DNA of 64,000 bases from Chthoniobacter flavus Ellin428 (GTDB lineage Bacteria; Verrucomicrobiota; Verrucomicrobiia; Chthoniobacterales; Chthoniobacteraceae): positions 1 through 64,000 of the forward strand of contig NZ_ABVL01000017.1 of the NCBI RefSeq assembly GCF_000173075.1, in the 5' to 3' direction. Position numbers and translations under genes: made by a program. The notes beneath the pieces were generated by a model. It saw nothing but the letters and a program-made list of their open reading frames with translations, made no database searches and was not told where the DNA came from. Below, one piece after another: positions 8,485 to 17,078 of the stretch (position 1 is the first letter of the stretch; each line of letters begins with the position of its first letter).

Positions 8485-9897
8485 CTACGACGCCCGCGAC
8501 GGCACGGCGCTGAAAAGTGGGACCAGCCCCTCGGCAATCGTCGGGTGGGTGAAGATCGCATCCCGCAGGGTCGTGTAGGGCGTCCCGGCCAGCATGGCCA
8601 CTTGCACGACGGCGATGAGTTCGCCGGCTTCCACGCCCAAGGCGGTGAAGCCAAGGATGCGATCGCTGTTCGTGTCGATGAGCGCTTTGAGAAAACCCAC
8701 GCGTCTCGGAAAGCGTGCGGGGTACCGCAGGATGGTCGTCATCGGGATCTTCGCCAATCGATAGGCGATGCCCCGCTTCTTCGCCTCGGTCTCGCTCAAG
8801 CCGATCCGCGCCAGCTCCGGATCGGTGAACATGCAAAACGGAACCTGGCGCCCATTCGTCACCCGCCGGCGACCGGCGAGATTGTCGCGCACGATGCGGA
8901 AGTCATCGTAGGCGATGTGGGTGAAGTGCGGACTGCCCGCGCAATCGCCCACCGCCCACACGCTCGCGGCGGTGGTTTCGAGACGATCGTTCACTTTCAC
9001 AAAACCGCGCTCGGTGATCTTGACCCCGGCGCGGTCGAGACCGATGCCGCTGGTATTCGGTGTGCGGCCGCTGGCCACGAGGAGATGGGAGCCTTCGAGC
9101 ACCATGTCCTTCCCCTCGCGCGTGACATGCACTTTCACACACGTGCCGGATTTTCCCTCCACGCGGTTGATGCGGGCGCCGGTCATGATGCGGACACCCT
9201 CCTCACCGAGAAATCCCTCGATCTCCGCGGACACGTCCGGATCTTCGCGGTGCAACAGGCGCGCATTGCGCTCGAGAATGGTCACCTCACTGCCAAACCG
9301 GCGCATGGCCTGGGCCATTTCGAGGCCGATGTACCCACCGCCAATGACCAGCAGATGAGGGGGAACGCGATCGAGCTCGAGCGCCTCGATATGGGTCAAC
9401 GGTTCCGCTTCGCGCAACCCGGGAATCGCTTCGACGGTCGCCCGGCTGCCCGTGCTGATGACGACTTTCTCCCCACGCAGGAGACGCGAGCCGCCCTCGG
9501 CCAGGTCCACCTCGATCGTCCGCGGCGCAACGAAGCGGCCGGTGCCGATGACCAGTTCCGTTCCACTCGACTGGTAAATATCGAGGTGCATCTGCACGAG
9601 GCCGTCGACCATCTTGCGCTTGCGATCACGCACCGCGGACATATCGATCCAGCAATGCTCCTTGTGGATGCCGAACTCGCGTCCGCGCCAAAAGTAATTC
9701 GCTACCTTCGCGCTATGGATCACGTTCTTGCTCGGCAGGCAGGCGATGTTCGGACACGAACCGCCAACATATTTCCGCTCGATCACCGCCGTGCGCAGGC
9801 CTTTGCGCGCCATCGTCCAGGCAAGATACTTGCCGGCTTCGCCGCTGCCCAACACGAGGAAATCGTACTCTTCTGGTGACTTGTCAGATGTCTGCAT
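8485..9897 (-). CDS. FAD-dependent pyridine nucleotide-disulfide oxidoreductase (mercuric reductase-like)
   Basis: This 470-residue protein belongs to the class I disulfide reductase family (lipoamide dehydrogenase, glutathione and mercuric reductases). In order: the FAD dinucleotide fold (LGSGEAG, residues 16-22), the redox disulfide C48/C53 in GGSCPNIACLPSK, the NAD(P)H fold (VIGGGYIGLEMA), the second FAD motif (VWAVGDCAG) and the C-terminal dimerisation domain with the catalytic HPTIAE. It lacks the C-terminal vicinal cysteines and the N-terminal metal-binding domain of true MerA, and no mer genes are nearby. A general dithiol or quinone reductase role is more likely than mercury detoxification. 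cutA lies 15 bases upstream. Confidence 0.88.
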   Translation of the reverse strand: MQTSDKSPEEYDFLVLGSGEAGKYLAWTMARKGLRTAVIERKYVGGSCPNIACLPSKNVIHSAKVANYFWRGREFGIHKEHCWIDMSAVRDRKRKMVDGLVQMHLDIYQSSGTELVIGTGRFVAPRTIEVDLAEGGSRLLRGEKVVISTGSRATVEAIPGLREAEPLTHIEALELDRVPPHLLVIGGGYIGLEMAQAMRRFGSEVTILERNARLLHREDPDVSAEIEGFLGEEGVRIMTGARINRVEGKSGTCVKVHVTREGKDMVLEGSHLLVASGRTPNTSGIGLDRAGVKITERGFVKVNDRLETTAASVWAVGDCAGSPHFTHIAYDDFRIVRDNLAGRRRVTNGRQVPFCMFTDPELARIGLSETEAKKRGIAYRLAKIPMTTILRYPARFPRRVGFLKALIDTNSDRILGFTALGVEAGELIAVVQVAMLAGTPYTTLRDAIFTHPTIAEGLVPLFSAVPSRAS

Positions 9898-9912
9898 GAG
9901 ACTCGATAGGGT

Positions 9913-10173
9913 TCAGCCGCGGCAACTCTCCCCCACCCATTGCAGATAGGCCGGCAGACCCGCGCCCGCTGGCAGCGCGATGATTTCCGGCACCTCGTAG
10001 CTGTGCAATTCGCGGATGCGCGTTTCCAATTCCGGATACCGCGCGGCGGTCGTTTTAAAAATCACCAGGACTTCGCTGCTCGTCTCGACTTTTCCCTGCC
10101 AGCGATAGATCGACTCGACGCCGGGCACGAGATTGCCGCAGGCCACGCGTTGCTCGTCGACGAGTTTCCGCAC
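9913..10173 (-). CDS. cutA: Divalent-cation tolerance protein CutA (start uncertain)
   Basis: The sequence ACGNLVPGVESIYRWQGKV, then IFKTTAARYPELETRIRELH and YEVPEIIALP, is unmistakably CutA, a small trimeric cytoplasmic protein linked in E. coli to copper tolerance but of unsettled function. From the only canonical start (GTG at 10171-10173) it has 86 residues, against about 105 for the family. The frame stays open upstream to a TAG at 10270-10272 and encodes the missing first strand and helix (VFIVFTTWPDAETAR), but contains no ATG, GTG or TTG. The true start may be a rare codon such as ATC at 10249-10251, or an indel may hide it. It probably shares a transcript with the downstream oxidoreductase. 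Confidence 0.85.
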   Translation of the reverse strand: MRKLVDEQRVACGNLVPGVESIYRWQGKVETSSEVLVIFKTTAARYPELETRIRELHSYEVPEIIALPAGAGLPAYLQWVGESCRG

Positions 10174-10454
10174 GGCAATACGAGCCGTTTCGGCGTCAGG
10201 CCAGGTGGTGAAAACGATAAAAACGGCGTTGGGGGGTGTTTGCGAGTCGATAGCGGTTTGTAATGTCTTCTATCGACAACACGCCAGCCGGATTTTAGTC
10301 GCGGAGATCGTTGAAAATGTTGTTTCTCTACAAGGAGTCCGCAATTCTGCGGATGAAAAATTTCGGCCGTGTTCCGCGGCTGGGCGCGGATCCACCTCGG
10401 AGGGATGCGCTCCCGCGCGTCCCACTTTTTGGATTGGGGAACCCGCCCCTCCGT

Positions 10455-11609
10455 TTAGGCGGCCACCGGCTCTACAGCCATCTGGCGCACGATCCATCCC
10501 CCGCCGAGCACTTCATCACCGCGATAGCACACCGCGGCCTGGCCAGGTGTCACCGCGCGCTGCGGCTTGTGCAAACGCACGCGCGCTTCGCCGTTTTCAC
10601 CCGGATACACGGTCGCGTCCGCACCGGCGTGCCCATAGCGGATTTTCACATTCACCTCGAAAGGTTCGGTCGCCGATCCGCCTGCCCTGAGCGAAGTCGA
10701 AGGGTGCCACATGCAGTGGTCGATCGTGAATTCTCCGGTGATCAAATCCTCCGCATCGCCGACGATGACGCTGCTCGTCACCGGGTCGATATCGATGACA
10801 TAGCGCGGGCGCGGCGAACCGCCGGGCAGCCCTTTGCGCTGACCGATGGTAAACATCTCGATGCCTTCGTGCTCGGCGAGACGATTGCCGGCCTTGTCGT
10901 AAATGCCGCCGGGATGAAACTCTCCCGCGCCCATGTGCGATTTGAGGAAGGCTTTGTAATCGTTGCCCGGCACGAAACAGATTTCCTGGCTGTCCTCCTT
11001 CTCCGCTACCTTGAGACCGAGCTGGCGGGCGATGGCGCGAATTTCCGGCTTGGACATTTCGCCGAGCGGACAGATGGCGTGCTGGAGTTGCGCCTGGCGC
11101 AGACTGAAAAGAAAATAAGACTGGTCCTTCCGCGGATCGCGCCCCTTGCGCAAGACCGCGCGGTCGGCGTGGTGCTCGATGATGGCGTAGTGACCGGTGG
11201 CGATGTATTCGGCGCCGAGGGCCTTCGCCTTGCCCCAGAGGTTGCCGAACTTCACCTTCTCGTTGCACATCACGCAGGGATTCGGCGTGCGGCCGTTTTT
11301 GTATTCCTCGGTGAAGTAGTCGATGACGAGACGCTCAAAGTTTTCACCTTCATCCACGACGTAGTGCGGGACGCCCAGCGCATGGGCCACTCCGCGCGCA
11401 TCGGCGATGGCTTGCGGACCGCAGCACTTGTCCTCCGCTCGCGAGATGCAATCCTGCGGCCACACCTTCATCGTCACGCCGACGACGTCGTAACCTTGCC
11501 GCTTGAGCAGGTACGCGGCGACGCTCGAGTCCACGCCCCCACTCATGCCGATGACGACACGGGGACGTTGACCAGATTCGGAGCTATTGGTGGAGATGGA
11601 AGAATTCAC
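10455..11609 (-). CDS. mnmA: tRNA-specific 2-thiouridylase MnmA
   Basis: MnmA adenylates and thiolates uridine 34 of tRNA-Lys, -Glu and -Gln, receiving sulfur from a persulfide relay. The 384-residue protein has the PP-loop SGGVDSSVAAYLL after a 17-residue leader, the catalytic cysteine in NPCVMCNE and the partner cysteine in EICFVPGNDY, and the C-terminal beta-barrel. About ten extra residues (STSLRAG region, bases about 10680-10707) are encoded by a short dispersed repeat, CCTGAGCGAAGTCGAAGGG, inserted in frame in a surface-loop region. mnmE in the same window modifies the same base at position 5. Confidence 0.96.
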   Translation of the reverse strand: MNSSISTNSSESGQRPRVVIGMSGGVDSSVAAYLLKRQGYDVVGVTMKVWPQDCISRAEDKCCGPQAIADARGVAHALGVPHYVVDEGENFERLVIDYFTEEYKNGRTPNPCVMCNEKVKFGNLWGKAKALGAEYIATGHYAIIEHHADRAVLRKGRDPRKDQSYFLFSLRQAQLQHAICPLGEMSKPEIRAIARQLGLKVAEKEDSQEICFVPGNDYKAFLKSHMGAGEFHPGGIYDKAGNRLAEHEGIEMFTIGQRKGLPGGSPRPRYVIDIDPVTSSVIVGDAEDLITGEFTIDHCMWHPSTSLRAGGSATEPFEVNVKIRYGHAGADATVYPGENGEARVRLHKPQRAVTPGQAAVCYRGDEVLGGGWIVRQMAVEPVAA

Positions 11610-11828
11610 GGAGAAAAACGGTCCGCACTGTCGACGGGAAAGCGCCTTTGCTCAACCGGTTTTTTCAGGAGAGGAAAAACCGCGAATGGACACGAATGAA
11701 TGCGAATCCGGTGATGATCATTTTCCCTCCCGCAGACACCCCCGCCATGCGAAGTAAAACTTCGCTCCGAAGGTGCGTTACCAAGTGCAACTTGGTAACG
11801 AGTGCAAAACTCGCGCCCTCCTTTGCGA

Positions 11829-12023
11829 GTCATTCTGAGCGAAGTGGAAGGAGTGTAACGACTGGAACGCAGTCGAAGAACCCCGCCGCTTTACCAGCGA
11901 TGCTCGCTGGTTGTTCAGCCGGATTTACCCCACAGTCCCATAGGCGTCTCGCTGGTTGTTCGACGGGGTTCTTCGACTTCGCGTCCCGCCACCTGACCAC
12001 CGGGACGCTCCGCTCAGAATGAC
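11829..12023. repeat. Dispersed ~190-bp inverted-repeat element, copy 2
   Basis: The ends are GTCATTCTGAGCG and its complement CGCTCAGAATGAC. Inner arms GCAGTCGAAGAACCCCG and the matching CGGGGTTCTTCGACT flank a core containing CAGTCCCATAGGCGTCTCGC. It shares this core with the copies at 20987 and 53993. It lies in a 717-base gene-free interval between mnmA and the SprT-like gene. No open frame in the interval looks coding. Confidence 0.8.
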
Positions 12024-12080
12024 CCGCGAATGGAAACGAATAAATCCAGTCACTCCTCTTCGGCCCTCTGCGCCTCTGCA

Positions 12081-12272
12081 GTGCTAACCCTGAAATGTCC
12101 GCACGGCGCGTAGAATTTTTGGCCCGCGAATCACGCGAATGACTCGAATGATCTGTTTTCATTCGTGTCATTCGCGTGATTCGCCGGGGCTTACTTTCCC
12201 TTCCCTCTCTTTTCGAGTGTTCGTCGCTCCTCTTTGGTTGCGGCTCCGCCGCGCTGCGTCTCTGCGTTTAAA
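12081..12272. repeat. ~190-bp dispersed repeat, copy 1 (inverted partner at 37040-37232)
   Basis: This stretch matches the reverse complement of 37040-37232 almost base for base. Landmarks in order are GTGCTAACC, GTCCGCAC, GCGTAGAATTTTTGGCCCGC, a hairpin core built from GCGAATCACGCGAATGA and its complement, CTTTCCCTTCCCT, TTTGGTTGCGGCT and GCGTTTAAAT. The core (12125-12184) is another degenerate-repeat hairpin. No protein is encoded. Confidence 0.85.
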
Positions 12273-12326
12273 TTAATAACCTTTCACACAACCCCAAGCG
12301 CGCCGCATGACACGCGTCGCTAACTG

Positions 12327-12776
12327 CTACTGCAAAAACCGCGCGAGGTTTTCCTGTTCCCAATTCTTCGCGCGACGAAACCAATGGAAGCGGCGCTCTT
12401 TCTCGAGGAACTTATCGTGGTGCACGAGCCGGCGACCATTCTCGTCGTACTCGTCGGGCACCATCGCGTGTAACATCTCGTGATAGACGACGTATTCCAA
12501 AAACCAGGTGGGGACGAAAGCGCGATCGAGCAACGGATGAATGCGGATGATCTTATCTTCCTCCTGGATCGTCCCGAAGACCATGTAAGTCTTCGGACGC
12601 TGCTTGCGCTTGCGGCCCCACACGATGCTGTAACCGCGGAGACGATTGCGAAAGTATTTGGCGTTGATCTTATCGAAGATAGCACCGAGATCGAAAAAGC
12701 GGCCCTTTTCGGCGAAGGAAAACTGCCGTTGCATGGGCAGTTTTGGAGCTAGGACTTTGCGCTTGCGCGTGGCCAT
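12327..12776 (-). CDS. SprT-like domain metalloprotease
   Basis: This 149-residue protein has the SprT zinc motif HEMLHAM preceded by a hydrophobic strand (YVVYHEMLHAMVP) and a downstream histidine (LVHHDKFLEKERRF) that can supply the third zinc ligand. The SprT fold is shared with eukaryotic Spartan, which cleaves DNA-protein crosslinks, but the role of the bacterial proteins is mostly unknown. The basic N-terminus (RKRKVLAPK, later GRKRKQRPK) fits nucleic-acid contact, which is inference. The gene follows lpxD after 62 bases on the same strand. Confidence 0.82.
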   Translation of the reverse strand: MATRKRKVLAPKLPMQRQFSFAEKGRFFDLGAIFDKINAKYFRNRLRGYSIVWGRKRKQRPKTYMVFGTIQEEDKIIRIHPLLDRAFVPTWFLEYVVYHEMLHAMVPDEYDENGRRLVHHDKFLEKERRFHWFRRAKNWEQENLARFLQ

Positions 12777-12838
12777 TTGAAAGCGTGCGGATGAAGTTAC
12801 GCGCGCAGGCTACGAGTGCGTTAATTAGCCAACAAGGA

Positions 12839-13897
12839 TTAGCTTTCCGGGAAGGAAGATTTCTGCTGTGAGTCCGAAACTTGCTCCAGCTTCTTGACGC
12901 GGGCGTAAAGCTTTGGCAAGCGGGCAATACAGGCCAATTGCTCCTTTTGTTCCTGAATCTGGGTGGCCGGATACCCAAAGAAAATCTCCTTGGGTGGGAC
13001 ACTTTTACTCACCCCACTCTTGGCGGCAATGATGGCCTGGTCGCCAATCTCGATATGACCAACGATGCCGACCTGGCCGGCCAGGGTCACATAGTTACCC
13101 AGCTTGGTGCTACCCGAAACACCGGCCTGTGAAACGAGAATGCAATGTTTCCCAACTACCACATTGTGAGCTATTTGCACCAGATTATCGATCTTGGTCC
13201 CCTGCTGGATCCACGTCCGGCCAAACCGGGCGCGGTCAATGGTGGTATTGGCCCCGATTTCCACGTCGTCGTCGACCTGAACGATACCCGTTTGCGGGAT
13301 TTTGACGTGTTTGCCCTCGGCAAACTCGAAGCCAAAGCCATCGCTCCCCAGCACCACCCCACTGTGCAGGATCACCCGGTTACCCACCTGGCAACGCGCG
13401 CCCACGGTAACCCGCGGGGCAAACTGGCAATCCTGCCCGATATGCGTTTCGTGACCGATGTAACCGTGGGCGCCGATCAGGGTGTTAGCTCCGATCTGCA
13501 CACCCTCTTCGATGACCACATAGGGCTGGATGGAAACATTCTCCCCCAGCACCACATTCTTACCTAACACCGCGGTAGGATGCACTCCCGGCAGGAACCG
13601 GATAGGTTCCGGCGCAAACTTTTGCAGTAACTGGGCAAAAGCCAGCGACGGATTTTCCACGCAAATCGCCAGGGCGGAGATCGTCTCGGCAAAATCCGCG
13701 GGGACGAGCACGGCCGTGGCGCGTGTCGTCTTGAGCTGCGTGATGTATTTAGCGTTACCGAAGAACGTGATCTCGCCGGGTTCCGCCTCGGAAAGCGAGG
13801 CGACCCCGTGGACCTTTGTCTCCAGCCCGGAATTAGAAACAAGCCGCCCTCCTACGAGGGCGGCTATTTCCTGAACCGTGAATTCCACGGTCAACAA
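12839..13897 (-). CDS. lpxD: UDP-3-O-acylglucosamine N-acyltransferase
   Basis: LpxD adds the second acyl chain to UDP-3-O-acylglucosamine in lipid A synthesis. The 352-residue protein has the N-terminal uridine-binding domain (ITFFGNAKYITQL), a left-handed beta-helix of hexapeptide repeats, the catalytic histidine in NLVQIAHNVVVG, and a C-terminal helix. The length is typical. Its ATG directly follows the stop codon of ompH (13898), and the order bamA-ompH-lpxD is the classic envelope operon. Confidence 0.96.
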   Translation of the reverse strand: MLTVEFTVQEIAALVGGRLVSNSGLETKVHGVASLSEAEPGEITFFGNAKYITQLKTTRATAVLVPADFAETISALAICVENPSLAFAQLLQKFAPEPIRFLPGVHPTAVLGKNVVLGENVSIQPYVVIEEGVQIGANTLIGAHGYIGHETHIGQDCQFAPRVTVGARCQVGNRVILHSGVVLGSDGFGFEFAEGKHVKIPQTGIVQVDDDVEIGANTTIDRARFGRTWIQQGTKIDNLVQIAHNVVVGKHCILVSQAGVSGSTKLGNYVTLAGQVGIVGHIEIGDQAIIAAKSGVSKSVPPKEIFFGYPATQIQEQKEQLACIARLPKLYARVKKLEQVSDSQQKSSFPES

Positions 13898-14530
13898 TTA
13901 CTTCTTGGATTTGCCCGACGGAGTGACGGGCGTCGCGGCCGGCGCTTCCGCGGCGGACGCGCGATTCTTGTTCAGCGAGGTGATCACCGAATCCGTGAAA
14001 TCATAGTTATCGCGCGAGAAGAGCACGATCGGCACGCCATTGAGGCTGGGGCCGGACTTATCGAACACGAAATCGAAGTTCTCCGCCTTCACCTTGTCGG
14101 AGACGATCTTGTTGATGTCATCGACAATGCCGGCGCGCATGCGGACCGACTGCTCCTGGAGTTGCTTTTCACGGGAGGCCTGGAATTCGCGGATCTCGCG
14201 ATCCATGTTCTGCAATTCCGACGCCTTGTCGCTGCGAACCTTGGACTTCTGTTCCTTGGAATCCTTGCTGAGTTCCGGCTTCTGGATGTCCTCGTCCAGC
14301 TTCTTCACCTCTTCGAGAAGCTTCTTGGCCATGTCCATGCGATCTTCCAGTTCCTTCTTCGCCGCGTTGCGAGCTTCGTTGATCTTCGATTCAGCGTCCT
14401 TGGTCTTATAGTAGGAATCGAACACGCGCTTCATATCCACGGTGCCGAACTTGGTCGACTGGGCGGAAGCGGCGGCGGTGGTGATGGCCGCTACGAGCAG
14501 GAAAACAGGGATTGCGAGGTATTTTTTCAT
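13898..14530 (-). CDS. OmpH/Skp-family periplasmic chaperone
   Basis: This is a periplasmic chaperone of the Skp type, which holds unfolded outer-membrane proteins on their way to the Bam complex. I start it at the ATG at 14530, because the signal peptide MKKYLAIPVFLLVAAITTAA begins there; an in-frame start 39 bases upstream would put 13 extra residues before it. The mature part opens with FGTVDMKRVFDSYYKTKDAE, typical of OmpH, then a long charged coiled coil and a C-terminal strand region ending in an Ala/Pro-rich tail. It sits between bamA and lpxD. Confidence 0.92.
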   Translation of the reverse strand: MKKYLAIPVFLLVAAITTAAASAQSTKFGTVDMKRVFDSYYKTKDAESKINEARNAAKKELEDRMDMAKKLLEEVKKLDEDIQKPELSKDSKEQKSKVRSDKASELQNMDREIREFQASREKQLQEQSVRMRAGIVDDINKIVSDKVKAENFDFVFDKSGPSLNGVPIVLFSRDNYDFTDSVITSLNKNRASAAEAPAATPVTPSGKSKK

Positions 14531-14594
14531 CAGTTTAAGAGGATAAAAGTGCGGGAAAACGGAGGACAATCAGACCCGTGCCGGGCCGATTCGT

Positions 14595-16929
14595 TCAAAA
14601 TTGATAGCCGATATTGAAGTTAAACTGCCCGTTTTTGCTGGAGAATTGGTCCGTCCGCAGCGGGAAGCCGTAGTCGATACGCACCGGGCCGATCGGCAGA
14701 TCGAGGCGGACACCGATACCGAAGTCGTCATTGATATTGCCCGTGCCAAAGTCGTAGGTGCCGGCATTGACGAAGCCGACATCGTAGAAGACCGCGCCGC
14801 GCACTTTGTCGACGATCGGGAACGTGTATTCCACGGTGAGGCGGGCGAGCGTATTACCGCCGATGGCTTCGCCGTTTTCATCCTTCGGGCCGGAATCGCG
14901 GAACTTGAAACCGCGCAGGTTGTTCGCGCCACCGAGGTAGAGGCGGTCCCAGATCGGCACTTCATCGCCATTGGCCCAGGTGCTCACGGTCGCAACTTCG
15001 CCGTTGATCGTCAGGATGCCGTCAAACGGGAGGGAGAAATACTTCGATCCTTCGAGATCGAAGCCGTAGATGTCTTCCTTGCCGCCGAGGAATCCACCGG
15101 CGACGTAAGCGGTGAGGTCGACGCGCTCGCCCTTGCGGGTGAGAAACAGCGAGTCACGCGTGTCGTAGGTCAGGCCCAGGGAGATCTGGCTCTTCAGGCG
15201 GCTGCCCTCTTCGTTCTTGATGGCATCGGAAGCGCTGCTATCGACGTTGAAGATACCGATGTCTTCGAGGCGATACTCGGCGCGGCCGGTGATGAACTGG
15301 GTGAGCCGCTTGCGCCCGGTGATGTCGAACCCGTAGTGGCGCTCGCTATAGACATCCGAGGTGAACGACGCCTCGCGGTAGAAGATGTCCGTGCCCACGG
15401 CGATCTCGCGATCCATGAAGTAGGGCTCGGTGAGCGAAATGATGAAGTCCTTACGCTCGGTGCCGTACTGGGCGCGGATACGGAACTTCTGACCGCCGCC
15501 GGTGAAGTATGGCCAGCGGGTGAGGTCGAAGTTGGCCTGCGTGATTTCCGCGAAGCCGAGCAGCTTGTCGATCGAGCTGAAGCCGGCGCCGAAGTTGAAC
15601 GAACCGGTGCGCTGCTCCTCGACGATGACGTTCAGGTCCTTGCGGCCGGGCACCAAGGTATCCGCGGGATACGTCTCCACCTTGGAGAAGTACTTGGTGT
15701 TCATGAGACGCTGCTTGGCAGCGTCGACGTAAACGGTGTTGAAGATATCACCCGGGTCGAGCGGGAATTCGCGGCGGATGACCTTGTCCTTGGTGCGGGT
15801 ATTGCCGGTGATATTGATGTGCTCGACGTAGCTCTGCGCGCCTTCCTCCAGATTGAAGGTCACGTCGATCGTGTTGCCCGGCCCAGGAGTCGTGGAAGCG
15901 CCCGCTTGGAAGTCGATGTAACCGCGGGTCCCGTAGAGATCCTGAACGACCTTCACGTCAGAACGCACGGCTTGCGGCGAATAGACGGCGCCCGGCTTGA
16001 TCTTGGCGTTCTTGGTCACTTCGGGAATGGTGAAGACCTTGGCGCCGTTGTAGACCACCTTGCCCACGTGGTACTGCGGGCCTTCCTGAATCACGAAAGT
16101 GATGTCGGCTTTTTCATCCTGCCGATCGATCCGTGGCGCCAACACATTCACGTCGATGTAGCCGGAACCGAGATACTTCTCCTTGATCGCCGCGACGTCG
16201 CCTTCCACCGTGTCGCTGTTCAACTTTCCGCCACCGGAGAAGATGTACCGGATGCCCTTCGGGCGGGTCTTGATCGCCTTGAGCAGTTCCCCGCTCGAGA
16301 AAACGGTATTACCCTCGAATTTCACGTGGCGAATGACCATCTTGCCGCCTTCGTTCACGTCGAAGGTCACCACCGCTGTGCCAGCCGTGTCGTTCACGTC
16401 GACATGATACTTCACGTCGATTTCCGAGAAGCCTTTGTCGCCGTAGTACTTGATTACCTTCTGGCGGTCCTGCTCGAGGCCAGAATTCGTCGAGCGTGTC
16501 GCCCGGCTTGGCCGAGATCTCCTTGCGGATGCGGCTTTCCTTCAGCTTGGTGACACCATTGAGATGCACCTCGGTGATCTTCGCCTTCGATTGCACCACC
16601 ACGATCACCTTCACGCCGTCGGCGACGGGCTCGCCGAAGATACGGACGTTGGAGATGTTGCCCGTCTTGTAAAGATTGCGGATGTCTTCCTCCACCGCCT
16701 GCTCCGAGTACGGCTTGCCGACCCGCGTGCGCATGTTCGCCAGCAGCTTCTCCTTGCTGACTGTGCTCGCCCCCGCGTACTGCACCTCGATGGAACGCAC
16801 GATGGGACCGCTGAGCGGCTGGGTCTGACTGCCGGCCGGAGGCGGCGTCTGCGCGTGAAGTGAAATGACGATTGGGTCCGCGGCCATGGCGCCAATAGCG
16901 GCCAGGACCATAAGGTGGCGAAAATTCAT
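14595..16929 (-). CDS. bamA: Outer membrane assembly factor BamA (frameshifted)
   Basis: BamA is the essential beta-barrel that inserts outer-membrane proteins. The gene appears in two frames. 16929 down to about 16487 encodes a signal peptide (MNFRHLMVLAAIGAMAADPI region) and the first POTRA domain with the start of the second, up to GDTLDE. From about 16487 down to 14595 a second frame encodes GLEQDRQKVIKYYGDKGFSE, further POTRA domains, and a 16-strand barrel ending in NIGYQF, whose terminal phenylalanine is the beta-signal. One lost base near 16483-16490 (at a GAATTC) explains the break; adding it gives about 778 continuous residues. Because the gene is essential and otherwise perfect, a sequence error is more likely than a real pseudogene. 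Confidence 0.93.
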
Positions 16930-16954
16930 GAAATGATGGGCTGCAAATCCCCAG

Positions 16955-16972
16955 CTGGGAGCGCGCTCCCAG
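16955..16972. promoter_or_regulatory. Perfect palindrome upstream of bamA
   Basis: CTGGGAGC-GC-GCTCCCAG lies 26 bases upstream of the bamA start, between it and the stop of mqnC. It could be an operator or the mqnC terminator; no T-tract follows it. The assignment is open. Confidence 0.35.
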
Positions 16973-17078
16973 CGGAAAGCCCGCGTATATGAGGGGTTGG
17001 GCGCGAAGCGTCAAGCAGCCTTTTTCCGAGGCAGACCCCTCATCGGAAACCGCAAGGCCCCACCCGTTATAAGCGCTT

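Noticed and set aside
8485..9897. Functional mercuric reductase MerA
   Set aside because: The C-terminal vicinal cysteines and the metal-binding N-terminal domain are missing and there is no mer operon.
14601..16553. Long plus-strand frame opposite bamA
   Set aside because: It is the codon-bias shadow of bamA on the opposite strand, with no signal peptide or domain.
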